DNA of 64,000 nucleotides, from contig NZ_WHZV01000003.1 in assembly GCF_010667645.1 (NCBI RefSeq), positions 1-64,000 of the forward strand, read 5' to 3'. Positions within the stretch are counted from its first letter, which is position 1, and the number at the start of each line of letters is the position of its first letter. The notes below the pieces were generated by a model. It had not been told where the DNA came from. It saw only the letters and a list, made by a program, of their open reading frames with translations, and made no database searches. The position numbers were made by a program, and so were the translations under genes. Origin of the DNA: Bifidobacterium platyrrhinorum. GTDB taxonomy: Bacteria > Actinomycetota > Actinomycetes > Actinomycetales > Bifidobacteriaceae. Below are positions 32,679 to 41,628 of this stretch, in pieces.

Positions 32679-33205
32679 GATGCGTGTTCTCCCTACGGTT
32701 GAATCGGCTCCAATCGTAGGGGAGGCGGCCGAGAGGGCGGGCCCGCACAAGATGAACGCAGGATGAATTATCGATGCGGCCCCTTGGTCCGATCACGGTT
32801 CCGTGGCATCCTCCACCCGTTGCGCGACATAGTCGTGCCTCCGCTGTGTTCCCGGTCCCGCCCTGTGGGTGGAGCCGTCGAAAACGTTGCCGTTGCAGGG
32901 GAGCACGGACGGTCTGGTTCCGTGGACGAGGACTTCCGGTGCTGCGGGGTGGCGGATGGAGGGCGGCCTGCCGGTGACGAATACGTTGTTTTCATGATGG
33001 TTACGGGGATGATTCAGCATCTATGCAGGGAACTATCGGGGATGTACAATGCCGCGTAAGGGGAGCGGCATATGCAGTGTTGATGTCCTGTATCCCCTCA
33101 CGTATCGGCGGTTACGCCACCGGCACGCATAACAGACAGTGGTTTCCGAATCAGTGCGCCGGGGCATTCCAATGCCGCATATGCACACCGAAGAAGGGGT
33201 ATCAG
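32679..33205. other. Divergent intergenic region before the surface protein
   Basis: A 527-base stretch between the UMF1 transporter and the surface-protein gene. A TACAAT (33045-33050) is a possible -10 for the latter but has no convincing -35. I see no gene; the frame running into the surface protein has no ribosome-binding site. Confidence 0.4.
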
Positions 33206-34654
33206 ATGAAGAAGATGAACAAGGCGGCGATCGTCGCAGCGGTCGCATTGCTGACCGCGGGCCTGAGCGCCCCGGTCGCGTTCGCCGAACCGGCCGCGGC
33301 CGAAGGCCGGTCGGACACGACCATCACGACCGAAGGCGACGGCGCGACCGGCGATCAGCCGGCCGCCGGCCAGCAGTCCGAATCGGCCGGACAGGACGGA
33401 TCCGCGACCGGGCAGCAGGGCGGATCCACCGCCGAACAGCAGCCGGCGCAGGGCGACGGCGACGCGCAGCAGAACGCCCAGACGCCGCAGCAGACGCCGC
33501 AGGACAACACCCCGAGCGCCACGCCGGACGAGGGCACCGCCGAATGCCCGCTGCCGGTGACGAACACGTTCCACCGCGACAACATGACGTTCACCGTGAC
33601 GACGAACTGCCCGCAGTACGAAGGCCGCCAGGTCCCCGCGATCCTGTTCAGCAACGTCATCACGCAGGGCAACGACTCCTACACGTACGCCTTCCAGAAG
33701 GGCGAGTCCTCCACCTCCTGGCTGTACCGCAACAACAACGGCGACTACAAGAAGCTGTCCACGAACACCGGCGCCGTCCGCTACCAGGTCATCGACAACG
33801 CCGGCCGCAAGGACGTGCAGGTCGTCAACCATCTCACCGGCGAAGGCGACGTCAAGGTCAAGACCGTCGAGCTGTTCCAGGTGACCGATGCCGGCCAGCT
33901 GCGCCACACCATCACCTACACCAACGAAGGCTCCGCGCCGCTCACCGGCACCCTGCTGCAGACGCTCGACACCGACCTCAACGGCGACGACCGCACCACG
34001 CTGTACGCCGACGGCCAGGGCGGCGCCTACATCACCTCCGACAACTTCACGCTGACCTCCCAGAAGCTCGACGGCACCGCGAACCTGTACGCCGGTTCGT
34101 GGACGAACGTGGAGGACAAGCAGAACGTCTCCGGCCTCGGCAACGGCACCGTGGTGCGACAGAACCTCGACACCGCCATCTACTACGAGTCCGCGCCGCT
34201 GAACGTCGCCCCCAACGGCACCTACACCATGGCCTTCCAGGAGTCCGTGTACAAGGCCGGCGAGTACGTGCCGGGCGTCGTCTCCAAGAAGCTCACCTTC
34301 GACACCCAGGGCGGCTCCTCGGTGCCGGACCAGTACGTGCCGACCGACGGCGTGACCTTCAAGCCCGCCGACCCGACCCGCAACGGCTACACCTTCGCCG
34401 GCTGGACCGTCGACAAGGAGGGCACGACCGCGTTCGAGTTCGGCAAGAAGCTCACCGCCGACCAGACCATCTACGCCCAGTGGAAGAAGGCCCCGGCCCA
34501 GCCGGCGCCCGCCACGCCCGCCAAGAAGCCGGCCAAGAAGGCCGTCAAGAAGCTGTCGAACACCGGCTCCTCGGTGGCGGTCATCGCCGGCGTCGCGGTC
34601 GCCGGAGCCATCGCCGGCGGCCTGGCGCTCGCGGTGAAGCGTCGCCGCGCGTGA
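33206..34654 (+). CDS. Sortase-anchored surface protein with an InlB-type repeat
   Basis: A 482-residue cell-wall protein. Residues 1-27 form a signal peptide ending AFA. Residues about 30-115 are Gln/Gly/Ala/Thr-rich and unstructured. A central domain follows, then one Listeria-Bacteroides (InlB B-type) repeat with GYTFAGWTVD and YAQWKK. The C-terminus has LSNTG at 450, a hydrophobic span and KRRRA, a sorting signal in which the Pro of LPxTG is Ser. A Pro/Ala/Lys linker (AKKPAKKAVKK) precedes it. It is likely displayed on the wall; ligand unknown. GAAGGGG precedes the ATG and a terminator follows. Confidence 0.85.
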   Translation: MKKMNKAAIVAAVALLTAGLSAPVAFAEPAAAEGRSDTTITTEGDGATGDQPAAGQQSESAGQDGSATGQQGGSTAEQQPAQGDGDAQQNAQTPQQTPQDNTPSATPDEGTAECPLPVTNTFHRDNMTFTVTTNCPQYEGRQVPAILFSNVITQGNDSYTYAFQKGESSTSWLYRNNNGDYKKLSTNTGAVRYQVIDNAGRKDVQVVNHLTGEGDVKVKTVELFQVTDAGQLRHTITYTNEGSAPLTGTLLQTLDTDLNGDDRTTLYADGQGGAYITSDNFTLTSQKLDGTANLYAGSWTNVEDKQNVSGLGNGTVVRQNLDTAIYYESAPLNVAPNGTYTMAFQESVYKAGEYVPGVVSKKLTFDTQGGSSVPDQYVPTDGVTFKPADPTRNGYTFAGWTVDKEGTTAFEFGKKLTADQTIYAQWKKAPAQPAPATPAKKPAKKAVKKLSNTGSSVAVIAGVAVAGAIAGGLALAVKRRRA

Positions 34655-34710
34655 CCGACGTCTGAACCGCCCTGCCGCGCATAGGCGTGCAGGGCGTGCG
34701 TAGGACACGC

Positions 34711-34756
34711 AAAAAGGGGGAGGTGCTCCCGATGATTTCGGGAACACCTCCCCTTT
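34711..34756. terminator. Bidirectional terminator
   Basis: Stem GGGGAGGTG with CACCTCCCC (extended by CCCGA/TCGGG) flanked by AAAAA on the left and TTT on the right. It lies between the surface-protein gene and the convergent PfkB-fold gene. Confidence 0.8.
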
Positions 34757-34844
34757 CCACGTATGTTCGGCGGTCATGGCCGGCCTGTGCCGGTTATGAC
34801 CGCCGGAATCTCACGGCCTGATCGCATCGACGGGAATGGCGGCG

Positions 34845-36038
34845 TCACTCGCCGCGGCCCGCGTCTCCGGCCGCCGGGGTCCCGCCCTTCGCCGCCAGTC
34901 CGGCCAGCGAGACCGCCTCCCCGTAACCCGGGCAGACGGGCACGCCGGCGTGGTGGCGCTGGATGGCGAGCGAGGCCGCGGCGTTGGCGATCGCCACCGC
35001 GTCGGCCAGCGACCAGCCCTTCGCGAGCATCGCGCACATGGCGCCCGTGTGGCAGGATCCCGCCGAACGGGTGTGCACGCCCTTCGTCGGGTGGCCCTCC
35101 ACGTGCAGCACGTCCCCGCCGGGATTGCGCACCCATGCGCCGCGCGAGCCGGCGCGCACGACCAGCGGGGCGCGCAGCGCGTTGCCGAGCGCGTCGCACA
35201 GCGCGTTCATCGCCTGGTCGAACCCGCCGCCGACCGTCAGCGCCCCGGCCTCGCCGAGGTCCACGCCGAGGCGTTCGGCCAGCGTGGTCGCCTCCTGGCG
35301 GTTGCACGACCAGATCGGCCGGGCGAGCACGAGGTCCTCGAGCAGATGGTCGTTGACGAGCTTCAACGTGTTCGTCGGGTTGATGACGAGCTGGTAGGGG
35401 CGGGCCTTCGGGTCGGATCCGGCCCGGTGCATGAATTCGTCGATGCCGGCCGCGGTGTGGTCGAGCATCGTGTTGCCGCTGATGTGCACCACGTCGCCGG
35501 CATCCGGTTCGAGCGCGTCGAACGTGTTCTCGTCGCCCTGCGCCTCCGCGCCGTACCGCGCCACGAACGTCTTGCGCCCGTCGCCGTCATGGAAGACGAG
35601 GCGGAAGCCGGAATCCACGTCGAGCCGGCTCGGGCCCACGTGCGCGATCCCGTCGTGTTCGTACGCCTCGCGGATCATCGACGCCCACACGCCCCGGCCG
35701 ATGACCCCGGCGTGTTCGGCGGGCACGCCCATGCGGCTCACCGCGTCGAGCACGCGGTAGCTGCCGCCGACGACCGGGCGTGCGGCGTTCGAGATCGCGA
35801 AGCCGCCGGGCGCGGGCAGCTCGTCCACGTCCATCATGATGTCGACCCATACCTGCCCCAGCGAGATCACCGACGGGATGTGTTCGAGGGGCGCGCCCGG
35901 CGTCCCCTGCGTCGCGGGGCGCGGCGCGTCCGCGGGCGTCGCGCCGTCCGCGCCGTGTTCGCGCGACGTGCGTTCCTCCTTCTTCCTGGCGAGCAGGTCG
36001 CCCAGCATGGTCCCCTCGTTGATGTTCAATCCAAGCAT
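34845..36038 (-). CDS. PfkB/ribokinase-fold protein with altered catalytic motif
   Basis: A 397-residue ribokinase-fold protein. The first about 55 residues are a polar extension; the fold begins near PSVISLGQVWVDIMM. The sugar-binding Gly-Gly is in RPVVGGSYRVLD. The second PfkB signature, normally ending GAGD or GCGD with Asp as catalytic base, here reads SAGSCHTGAM. Aligned on the following HxG, the Asp becomes Ser328. Loss of the base predicts no or unusual kinase activity, so it could be a binding or regulatory protein or a family with another mechanism. AAGGAGGACG precedes the ATG. Confidence 0.75.
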   Translation of the reverse strand: MLGLNINEGTMLGDLLARKKEERTSREHGADGATPADAPRPATQGTPGAPLEHIPSVISLGQVWVDIMMDVDELPAPGGFAISNAARPVVGGSYRVLDAVSRMGVPAEHAGVIGRGVWASMIREAYEHDGIAHVGPSRLDVDSGFRLVFHDGDGRKTFVARYGAEAQGDENTFDALEPDAGDVVHISGNTMLDHTAAGIDEFMHRAGSDPKARPYQLVINPTNTLKLVNDHLLEDLVLARPIWSCNRQEATTLAERLGVDLGEAGALTVGGGFDQAMNALCDALGNALRAPLVVRAGSRGAWVRNPGGDVLHVEGHPTKGVHTRSAGSCHTGAMCAMLAKGWSLADAVAIANAAASLAIQRHHAGVPVCPGYGEAVSLAGLAAKGGTPAAGDAGRGE

Positions 36039-36258
36039 GACGTCCTCCTTGACCGCCGGAACCGCGTCCGCCCGTTGCGGTCGCCACCACGCGATCGGGG
36101 CCGTCGCCCGGGCGTGGTCGTCGCGGTGGTCCCATTCTAGACCGTGAACCGTCGGTTTCCCGTGATTCTAGGCGCATCGTCGCATGGCGCAATGGACGGC
36201 GCACCCCGTCGGCGTCGGGTATCGGGGGAGTGCGGGCGCATAGGATACCACGCCGCGG

Positions 36259-36287
36259 TTGCGTTTGTCGCCATGCTGGGATATATT
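36259..36287 (+). promoter_or_regulatory. rpmB: Candidate rpmB promoter
   Basis: -35 TTGCGT (36259-36264), 17-nt spacer, -10 TATATT (36282-36287). It lies in the 347-base gap 36039-36385. A perfect CTTGAC-A-GTCAAG palindrome (36356-36368) sits just before the ribosome-binding site and could be a leader structure or operator. Confidence 0.5.
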
Positions 36288-36385
36288 CGTGAAGTTGTGT
36301 GTTCGGCTAAGCGTGTTCGCCTATGCGTGCGTGCCCGGCCGGAACGCGAAAAAGACTTGACAGTCAAGGTTAAAGGGAGTCCATC

Positions 36386-36580
36386 ATGGCAGCTCGTTGT
36401 GCAGTGTGCGGCAAGGGTCCGCAGGTCGGATACACCGTGTCTCACTCGCATATCCGCAACAAGCGCACCTTCCGCCCGAACCTTCAGCCCGTGCGCACCA
36501 CGATCGACGGCGAGAACGTCCGCGTCCGCGTGTGCGTCAAGTGCCTCAAGGCCGGCAAGGTCCAGCGCGTGGTTGCGTGA
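36386..36580 (+). CDS. rpmB: 50S ribosomal protein L28
   Basis: A 64-residue L28 with the family segments [19 protein letters not shown], the actinobacterial zinc-type Cys pair near the start (CAVC), and a second pair CVKC near the end. Four cysteines imply the zinc-binding form. AAAGGGAG precedes the ATG. A strong terminator follows, so it is monocistronic. Confidence 0.96.
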   Translation: MAARCAVCGKGPQVGYTVSHSHIRNKRTFRPNLQPVRTTIDGENVRVRVCVKCLKAGKVQRVVA

Positions 36581-36604
36581 GTGCGCGAATAGTGCGTTAA
36601 CGCT

Positions 36605-36643
36605 CGAAGCCCCATCGGTTCGCCGATGGGGCTTCGCTTGTTT
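36605..36643 (+). terminator. rpmB terminator
   Basis: 14-bp perfect stem (36605-36618 with 36623-36636), TTCG loop and following CTTGTTTT. Confidence 0.9.
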
Positions 36644-36732
36644 TGCGCGGATCGCGCATCTCCGCGGCGAATCGTCGTGGCGGGGGGCGTCGCCGTGGGG
36701 CGAGTCCGCGCGTATGGGGAGAATGGACCGCT

Positions 36733-39279
36733 ATGGGCATCACGTTGGACACTCCGATCGCCGCGCTGCTGGCGAACAAGCGGCGCGCGTCCACGCTCAA
36801 ATCGTTCGGCGTCGTCACCGTGGGCGACGCGCTGACCTACTATCCGTTCCGCGTGGCCGACCCGGTGCCGGCCCGCGCCGTGGGCGAGGCGCGCGTCGGC
36901 GAGGCGATGGCGTTCGCCGGCGTCGTGCGGTCCTCGCGTGTGATCGCCGGGCAGCGCCGCAACATGCGCCTCGTCGCCGACGTCGACGACTCCGGATTCG
37001 CCGCCGCGCGCGGCGTGCCCGCCGGGCGGGCGCAGCTCGTGTTCTTCTCCGGCAAGAAGGGGTACCTCGACTGGATGGCGCGCCGCCTCGCCGCCGGCGC
37101 CACCGTGGTCGTGGCCGGCACGCCGACCGAATACATGGGCCAATTGCAGTTCAGCCATCCGCAGGTCCTCACCGTCGCCCCGGCCGATCCGGCCGTACCG
37201 GTCGGGAACGCCGGAACGGCGGCGCCGGCCGGCGACCCGTGGCGCGATGTCGCCATGTCGGCGGGATACGCCGCCGTGCGGCCCGCGGCGCAGTCGTATG
37301 ACGCGAAGACGGTCGCCGAGGCCATGGCGCGCGTGACCCGCCCGAGGCCCGTCTACCATGCGTCCGCGCGCCTGTCCAGCGAACGCATCCACGAAACGAT
37401 CCTGAGCCTCATGTGGGCGCTCGGTGGCCGCGACATGGCCGCGCCCGGCACCGACGACATCGCCCTGCAATCGCACGACGACGAGGAACGGTTCGCCGGC
37501 ACGCTCGCCGGGGCCGTGCCGGACATCCTGCCCGAACCGGTGCGCGCCGCACGCGGGCTCATGCACCGCGCCGAGGCGTTCCGCGCCATCCACGAGCCCG
37601 CCAGCGTGGAGGCGTTCCGCAAGGGCATCGACACGTTGCGCTACGAGGAGGCGCTCGTCTGCCAGACCGCGCTGCTCGAGGCGCGGTGCAACGCGCACAA
37701 ATCCGCCGCGCACCCCTGCCCGCTCGACGCGGGGGAGCCGGGCGGCGACGCGGCCGGCGAAGGCGCCACGCGCACGCCGCTGCGCGACCGGTTCATCGCG
37801 TCGCTGCCGTTCACGCTCACCGGTGGCCAGCGCGACGTCATCGACGACATCGCCGCCGACATGGCGAAGGACACGCCGATGCAGCGCCTGCTGCAGGGCG
37901 AGGTCGGCTCCGGCAAGACCGTGGTGGCGCTCGCCGCGATGCTGCAGGCCGTCGGCGCCGGATACCAGGCCGTGCTCGTCGCGCCCACGCAGGTGCTCGC
38001 CGAACAGCACGTCGAGACCATCACGCGCATGATCGCCGCGATGGACGAAGCCGCTCCGGCGGGCGCCTCCAGTGGCGCCGCCGAACCATCCGTGCCGGTC
38101 ACACTGCTCACCGGCGGCATGAGGCTCGCGGCGCGGCGCAGGGCGCTCGCCGCCGCCGCGGCCGGCACGCCCGGCATCATCGTGGCCACGCACGCCGCGT
38201 TCTCCAAGACGTTCCAGGCGCCGAGGCTCGCGCTCGTCGTCATCGACGAGCAGCACCGCTTCGGCGTCGAACAGCGCGAATCGCTCAACACGAAGGCCGC
38301 GGACGGCACGGCGCCGCACCTGCTGGTCATGACCGCCACGCCGATCCCGCGCACCGCCGCGATGACCTGGTTCGGCGACCTCGACATCTCGTGGCTCACC
38401 GAACTGCCCGGCGGGCGCAAGCCGATCCGCACCGTCGTCGTCAACGAGGCGGACGGGCGCACGATGGGGCGCATGTTCGCGCATATCCGCGCGCGCATCG
38501 ACGCGGGGGAGCGCGCCTACATCGTGTGCGCGCGCATCGACGCCGACGAGGATGACGGGGCGGCGGGCCACGGCTCCCGCGGGGGCCGGGCCGGGGAGTC
38601 CATGCGGGACGGCATCGACGACGCGTACGAGACGCTCGACGAGAACGGCGAGGCCGTCGCACGCCCGCCGCTGCATTCGGTGGCGGAGATCGCGGCGCGG
38701 CTCAAGGCCCTGCCGCAGTTCGCCGGCATCCGGTTCGCCACGCTCACCGGCCGTGACAAGGACGACGTGAAGACGCAGGTGATGGCAGGTTTCGCCTCCG
38801 GCGAGACGCCGATCCTCGTGTCCACCACCGTCATCGAAGTGGGCGTGGACGTGAAGCAGGCCAGCTGCATCGTGATCTTCGACGCGGACCGCTACGGCCT
38901 GTCCCAGCTGCACCAGCTGCGCGGCCGCGTGGGGCGTGGCGGCACGAACAGCTGGGCGTTCCTCGTCTCGCGCGCCGAGCCGGGCACGCCGGGCGAGGCG
39001 CGGCTCGAGGTCATCCACGATTCGCTCGACGGCGCCGAGATCGCGCAGGCCGACCTGGAGTTCCGCGGCGCGGGCGACGTGCTCGGCGACGCGCAGTCCG
39101 GCGCGAAATCGAGCCTCAAACTGCTGCGCGTCGTCAAGGACGCGGAGCTCATCGCCGACGCGCGCTCGCAGGCGGAGCGGCTGCTGGCCGCCGACCCGGA
39201 GCTCGCTCACGAGCCGCAGCTCGCCGGCGCGGTGCTCGACTTCACGCGCGGCAACGAGACCTTCCTCACCTCCAACTGA
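36733..39279 (+). CDS. recG: ATP-dependent DNA helicase RecG
   Basis: An 848-residue RecG, which remodels stalled forks and Holliday junctions. The N-terminal wedge (OB-fold) domain is followed by helicase motifs: Walker A GEVGSGKT (Lys395), DEQH box at Asp505 in VIDEQHRFG, motif III MTATPIPRT, and motifs V-VI STTVIEVGVDVK and LHQLRGRVGRG. It is longer than the usual about 690 residues because of insertions in the wedge region, around 155-180, and between motifs III and V. The start is the ATG at 36733; an upstream frame overlaps the terminator and is rejected. Confidence 0.95.
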   Translation: MGITLDTPIAALLANKRRASTLKSFGVVTVGDALTYYPFRVADPVPARAVGEARVGEAMAFAGVVRSSRVIAGQRRNMRLVADVDDSGFAAARGVPAGRAQLVFFSGKKGYLDWMARRLAAGATVVVAGTPTEYMGQLQFSHPQVLTVAPADPAVPVGNAGTAAPAGDPWRDVAMSAGYAAVRPAAQSYDAKTVAEAMARVTRPRPVYHASARLSSERIHETILSLMWALGGRDMAAPGTDDIALQSHDDEERFAGTLAGAVPDILPEPVRAARGLMHRAEAFRAIHEPASVEAFRKGIDTLRYEEALVCQTALLEARCNAHKSAAHPCPLDAGEPGGDAAGEGATRTPLRDRFIASLPFTLTGGQRDVIDDIAADMAKDTPMQRLLQGEVGSGKTVVALAAMLQAVGAGYQAVLVAPTQVLAEQHVETITRMIAAMDEAAPAGASSGAAEPSVPVTLLTGGMRLAARRRALAAAAAGTPGIIVATHAAFSKTFQAPRLALVVIDEQHRFGVEQRESLNTKAADGTAPHLLVMTATPIPRTAAMTWFGDLDISWLTELPGGRKPIRTVVVNEADGRTMGRMFAHIRARIDAGERAYIVCARIDADEDDGAAGHGSRGGRAGESMRDGIDDAYETLDENGEAVARPPLHSVAEIAARLKALPQFAGIRFATLTGRDKDDVKTQVMAGFASGETPILVSTTVIEVGVDVKQASCIVIFDADRYGLSQLHQLRGRVGRGGTNSWAFLVSRAEPGTPGEARLEVIHDSLDGAEIAQADLEFRGAGDVLGDAQSGAKSSLKLLRVVKDAELIADARSQAERLLAADPELAHEPQLAGAVLDFTRGNETFLTSN

Positions 39280-39382
39280 CGTCCATGGCCTCCGGCGCCT
39301 CCCGTTGTCGGGAGGGGGGGCGAGGCGGGGCGGTGCCGTGCCGGAGGGCGGACGACGTGGCGTACCGCTAGAGTCGGTAGCC

Positions 39383-39985
39383 ATGCGCGTGATTTCAGGA
39401 CGATTCAAGGGCGTGGCGCTGGCCACGCCGAAGACCGGCACCCGGCCCACCACCGACCGTACCAAGGAGGCGATCTTCTCTCGTCTCGACGCGTGGGGCG
39501 TGCTCGACGACGCCCGTGTGCTGGACCTGTTCGCCGGCACCGGGGCGCTCGGCATCGAGGCGCTGTCGCGCGGGGGCCGCGAACTGGTCGCCGTGGAGGC
39601 GTCGAAGCCGGCGGCAGCGCTCATCGTGAAGACCATCGCACAGCTCAAGCGCAACCGTTCGTGGACGTCGGAACTCGCGGCGCTCGTGGTCGTGCGCAAG
39701 GCCGAGGCGTACGCGTCCGGCGCCGCCGCGCAGCCGTTCGACGTGATCTTCATCGACCCGCCGTACGCGTTCGAGACCGAGGCGTGCGACCGGCTGCTCG
39801 CCGATCTGGCGGCGAACGGCGCGGCCGGCGACGGCACGGTGATCGTGCTCGAACGGTCTGCCCGGTCCGAGCGTCCCACGGCCCCGGAAGGATGGGAGAT
39901 CACGGACGACCGCGATTACGGGGAGACCGCCGTGTACTACATCGAACACGCCGAAGATACCTCGAATCGTGACATGCATGTATAG
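39383..39985 (+). CDS. rsmD: 16S rRNA (guanine(966)-N(2))-methyltransferase
   Basis: A 200-residue class I methyltransferase. RVISGRFKG is the usual N-terminus, DLFAGTGALGIEAL the SAM-binding motif and IDPPY the catalytic motif. RPTTDRTKEAIFSRL is another diagnostic block. RsmD methylates G966 of 16S rRNA during 30S assembly. The recG-rsmD order is common in actinobacteria. The ATG is 103 nt after recG. Confidence 0.94.
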   Translation: MRVISGRFKGVALATPKTGTRPTTDRTKEAIFSRLDAWGVLDDARVLDLFAGTGALGIEALSRGGRELVAVEASKPAAALIVKTIAQLKRNRSWTSELAALVVVRKAEAYASGAAAQPFDVIFIDPPYAFETEACDRLLADLAANGAAGDGTVIVLERSARSERPTAPEGWEITDDRDYGETAVYYIEHAEDTSNRDMHV

Positions 39986-39987
39986 TC

Positions 39988-40006
39988 ATATCTCGAAACG
40001 AGATAT
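39988..40006. promoter_or_regulatory. Inverted repeat before the nitroreductase-like gene
   Basis: ATATCTCG-AAA-CGAGATAT, perfect 8-bp arms. A -10-like TATAGT is at 39981-39986, so the repeat would cover the transcription start. It probably binds a dimeric repressor. Confidence 0.55.
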
Positions 40007-40060
40007 TGCGGATGCCGCATGGGCATGCGCATCCGGACCACGAACGAAAGAGGGGAAACC

Positions 40061-40660
40061 ATGTCCTTCGTCACCGCCCTTGAAACCCGCCGCTCCCAGT
40101 ACGCGCTGACCGACGCCTCGCCGATCAGCGACCAGGAGATCGCCGACCTCGTCAAGAAGGTCGTCGTCGACGTGCCGAGCGCCTTCAACTCCCAGCCGCA
40201 GCGCGCCGTCGTCCTGTTCGGCGACGCCAGCCAGAAGCTGTGGGACATCGTCAAGGAGACCCTGCGCAAGGTCGTCAACGACGAGGAGGCCTTCAAGTCC
40301 ACCGAGGCGAAGATCGACTCCTTCGCCGCCGGCCACGGCACCGTCCTGTTCTACGACGACGAGGACGTCACCAAGCAGCTGCAGGAGAACATCCCGGCCT
40401 ACGCCGCCAACTTCCCGGGCTTCGCCCGCGACGCCGCCGGCATGCTCCAGCTCGCCGTGTGGACCGCCCTCGCCGAGAAGGGCCTGGGCGCCTCCCTGCA
40501 GCACTACAACCCGCTCATCGACGAGGCCGTCGCCGCCGAGTTCGGCCTGCCGAAGAGCTGGAAGCTCCAGGCCCAGATGCCGTTCGGCGTCGTCGCCCAG
40601 CCGGCCGGCCCGGTCGAGAAGCAGCCGGCCGACGACCGCGTCAAGGTGTTCGGCCTGTAA
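40061..40660 (+). CDS. Nitroreductase-family protein
   Basis: A 199-residue flavin-type oxidoreductase of the fatty-acid-repression/nitroreductase branch. Landmarks are ALETRRSQYAL, VPSAFNSQPQRAVVLFG (FMN phosphate region), WTALAEKGLGASLQHYNPL and a final FGVVAQP...VKVFGL. Members reduce nitroaromatics or quinones with NAD(P)H; physiological substrate unknown. GAGGGG precedes the ATG; the longer frame includes a leader. Strongly biased codons suggest high expression. It is a single gene with its own terminator and an upstream palindrome. Confidence 0.88.
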   Translation: MSFVTALETRRSQYALTDASPISDQEIADLVKKVVVDVPSAFNSQPQRAVVLFGDASQKLWDIVKETLRKVVNDEEAFKSTEAKIDSFAAGHGTVLFYDDEDVTKQLQENIPAYAANFPGFARDAAGMLQLAVWTALAEKGLGASLQHYNPLIDEAVAAEFGLPKSWKLQAQMPFGVVAQPAGPVEKQPADDRVKVFGL

Positions 40661-40672
40661 ACCCCAGTGGTT

Positions 40673-40720
40673 TCCGGTTCACGATTCCGCAACGGCCGGA
40701 ATCGTGAACCGGACTTTTTT
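40673..40720 (+). terminator. Terminator of the nitroreductase-like gene
   Basis: 16-bp perfect stem (40673-40688 with 40698-40713) followed by CTTTTTT. It also separates the convergent trmD. Confidence 0.92.
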
Positions 40721-41552
40721 ACTTCATTCTCCTGGGATGGGCGGCGGAGACCTCCCAGCCCAGGGCCATCAGGGTCTTGCGGTCGGCCTTGTCCAACGTC
40801 TTGCAGTCGAGCCTTTCGATGAGGTCGGGGCGGATCTCGTCCGTGCGCGCCAGCGCCTCGTCGCGCCGGAACCGGTCCACCTTGCCGTGGTCGCCGGACA
40901 GCAGCACGTCGGGCACACGGATGCCGCGCCATTCCGCCGGCTTCGTGTACTGGCGGTGTTCCAACAGGGCGTTGGCGCCCGTGTAGGATTCCTCGACGAT
41001 GGAGTCGGCGTTGCCCATGAAGCCCGGGATGAGGCGCGTGATGGCCTCCAGCATCACCGAGGTCGCCACCTCGCCGCCGTTGAGCACATAGTCGCCGATC
41101 GAATACTCGCGCACGTCCACGCCACGCGAGCGGTAGTACTCGGGGATGCGCGCGTCATAGCCCTCATAGCGGCCGCAGCCGAACAGCAGGTGGTCGGCGT
41201 GCGACAGTTCGGTCGCATCGCGCTGGGTGAACAGCGGCGCGGACGGGTTCGGGAAGATGAGCACCGGGGCCCGGTCTTGGGAGGCCCGGTCTTGGGAGGC
41301 CTGCGCATCGTCGCCGTCCTCCGTGAGCCCCAGCAGCTCGTCGAGGCATTCGGCCCAGACGACCGGCTTCATCACCATGCCGGCGCCGCCGCCCACCGGG
41401 GTGTCATCGACCGAATGATGCACGTCATGGGTCCAATCGCGCAGATTGTGCGTGGCGATGCTCAGGAGGCCCTTCTCCTGCGCCTTGCCCATCAGCGACA
41501 GGTTCATCACGTCGAAATACTCGGGGAACACGGATACGATGTCGATTCTCAT
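40719..41552 (-). CDS. trmD: tRNA (guanine(37)-N(1))-methyltransferase
   Basis: A 277-residue SPOUT methyltransferase that makes m1G37 in tRNA and prevents frameshifting. MRIDIVSVFPEYF is the N-terminus, PVGGGAGMVMKP and LLFGCGRYEGYDARI are catalytic/knot blocks, and YSIGDYVLNGGE completes the SAM site. A 15-bp tandem duplication (41272-41301) inserts Arg-Ala-Ser-Gln-Asp twice in a surface loop around residue 90. Last gene of rpsP-khpA-rimM-trmD. The short upstream frame extension is not supported. Confidence 0.96.
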   Translation of the reverse strand: MRIDIVSVFPEYFDVMNLSLMGKAQEKGLLSIATHNLRDWTHDVHHSVDDTPVGGGAGMVMKPVVWAECLDELLGLTEDGDDAQASQDRASQDRAPVLIFPNPSAPLFTQRDATELSHADHLLFGCGRYEGYDARIPEYYRSRGVDVREYSIGDYVLNGGEVATSVMLEAITRLIPGFMGNADSIVEESYTGANALLEHRQYTKPAEWRGIRVPDVLLSGDHGKVDRFRRDEALARTDEIRPDLIERLDCKTLDKADRKTLMALGWEVSAAHPRRMK

Positions 41553-41628
41553 GAGTCCCCACCTTACAGGCAGTGGCCGATGCGCACGCACCGGCCGCCG
41601 CCGTGTTCGCGGAGTCGACGGTGATTGG

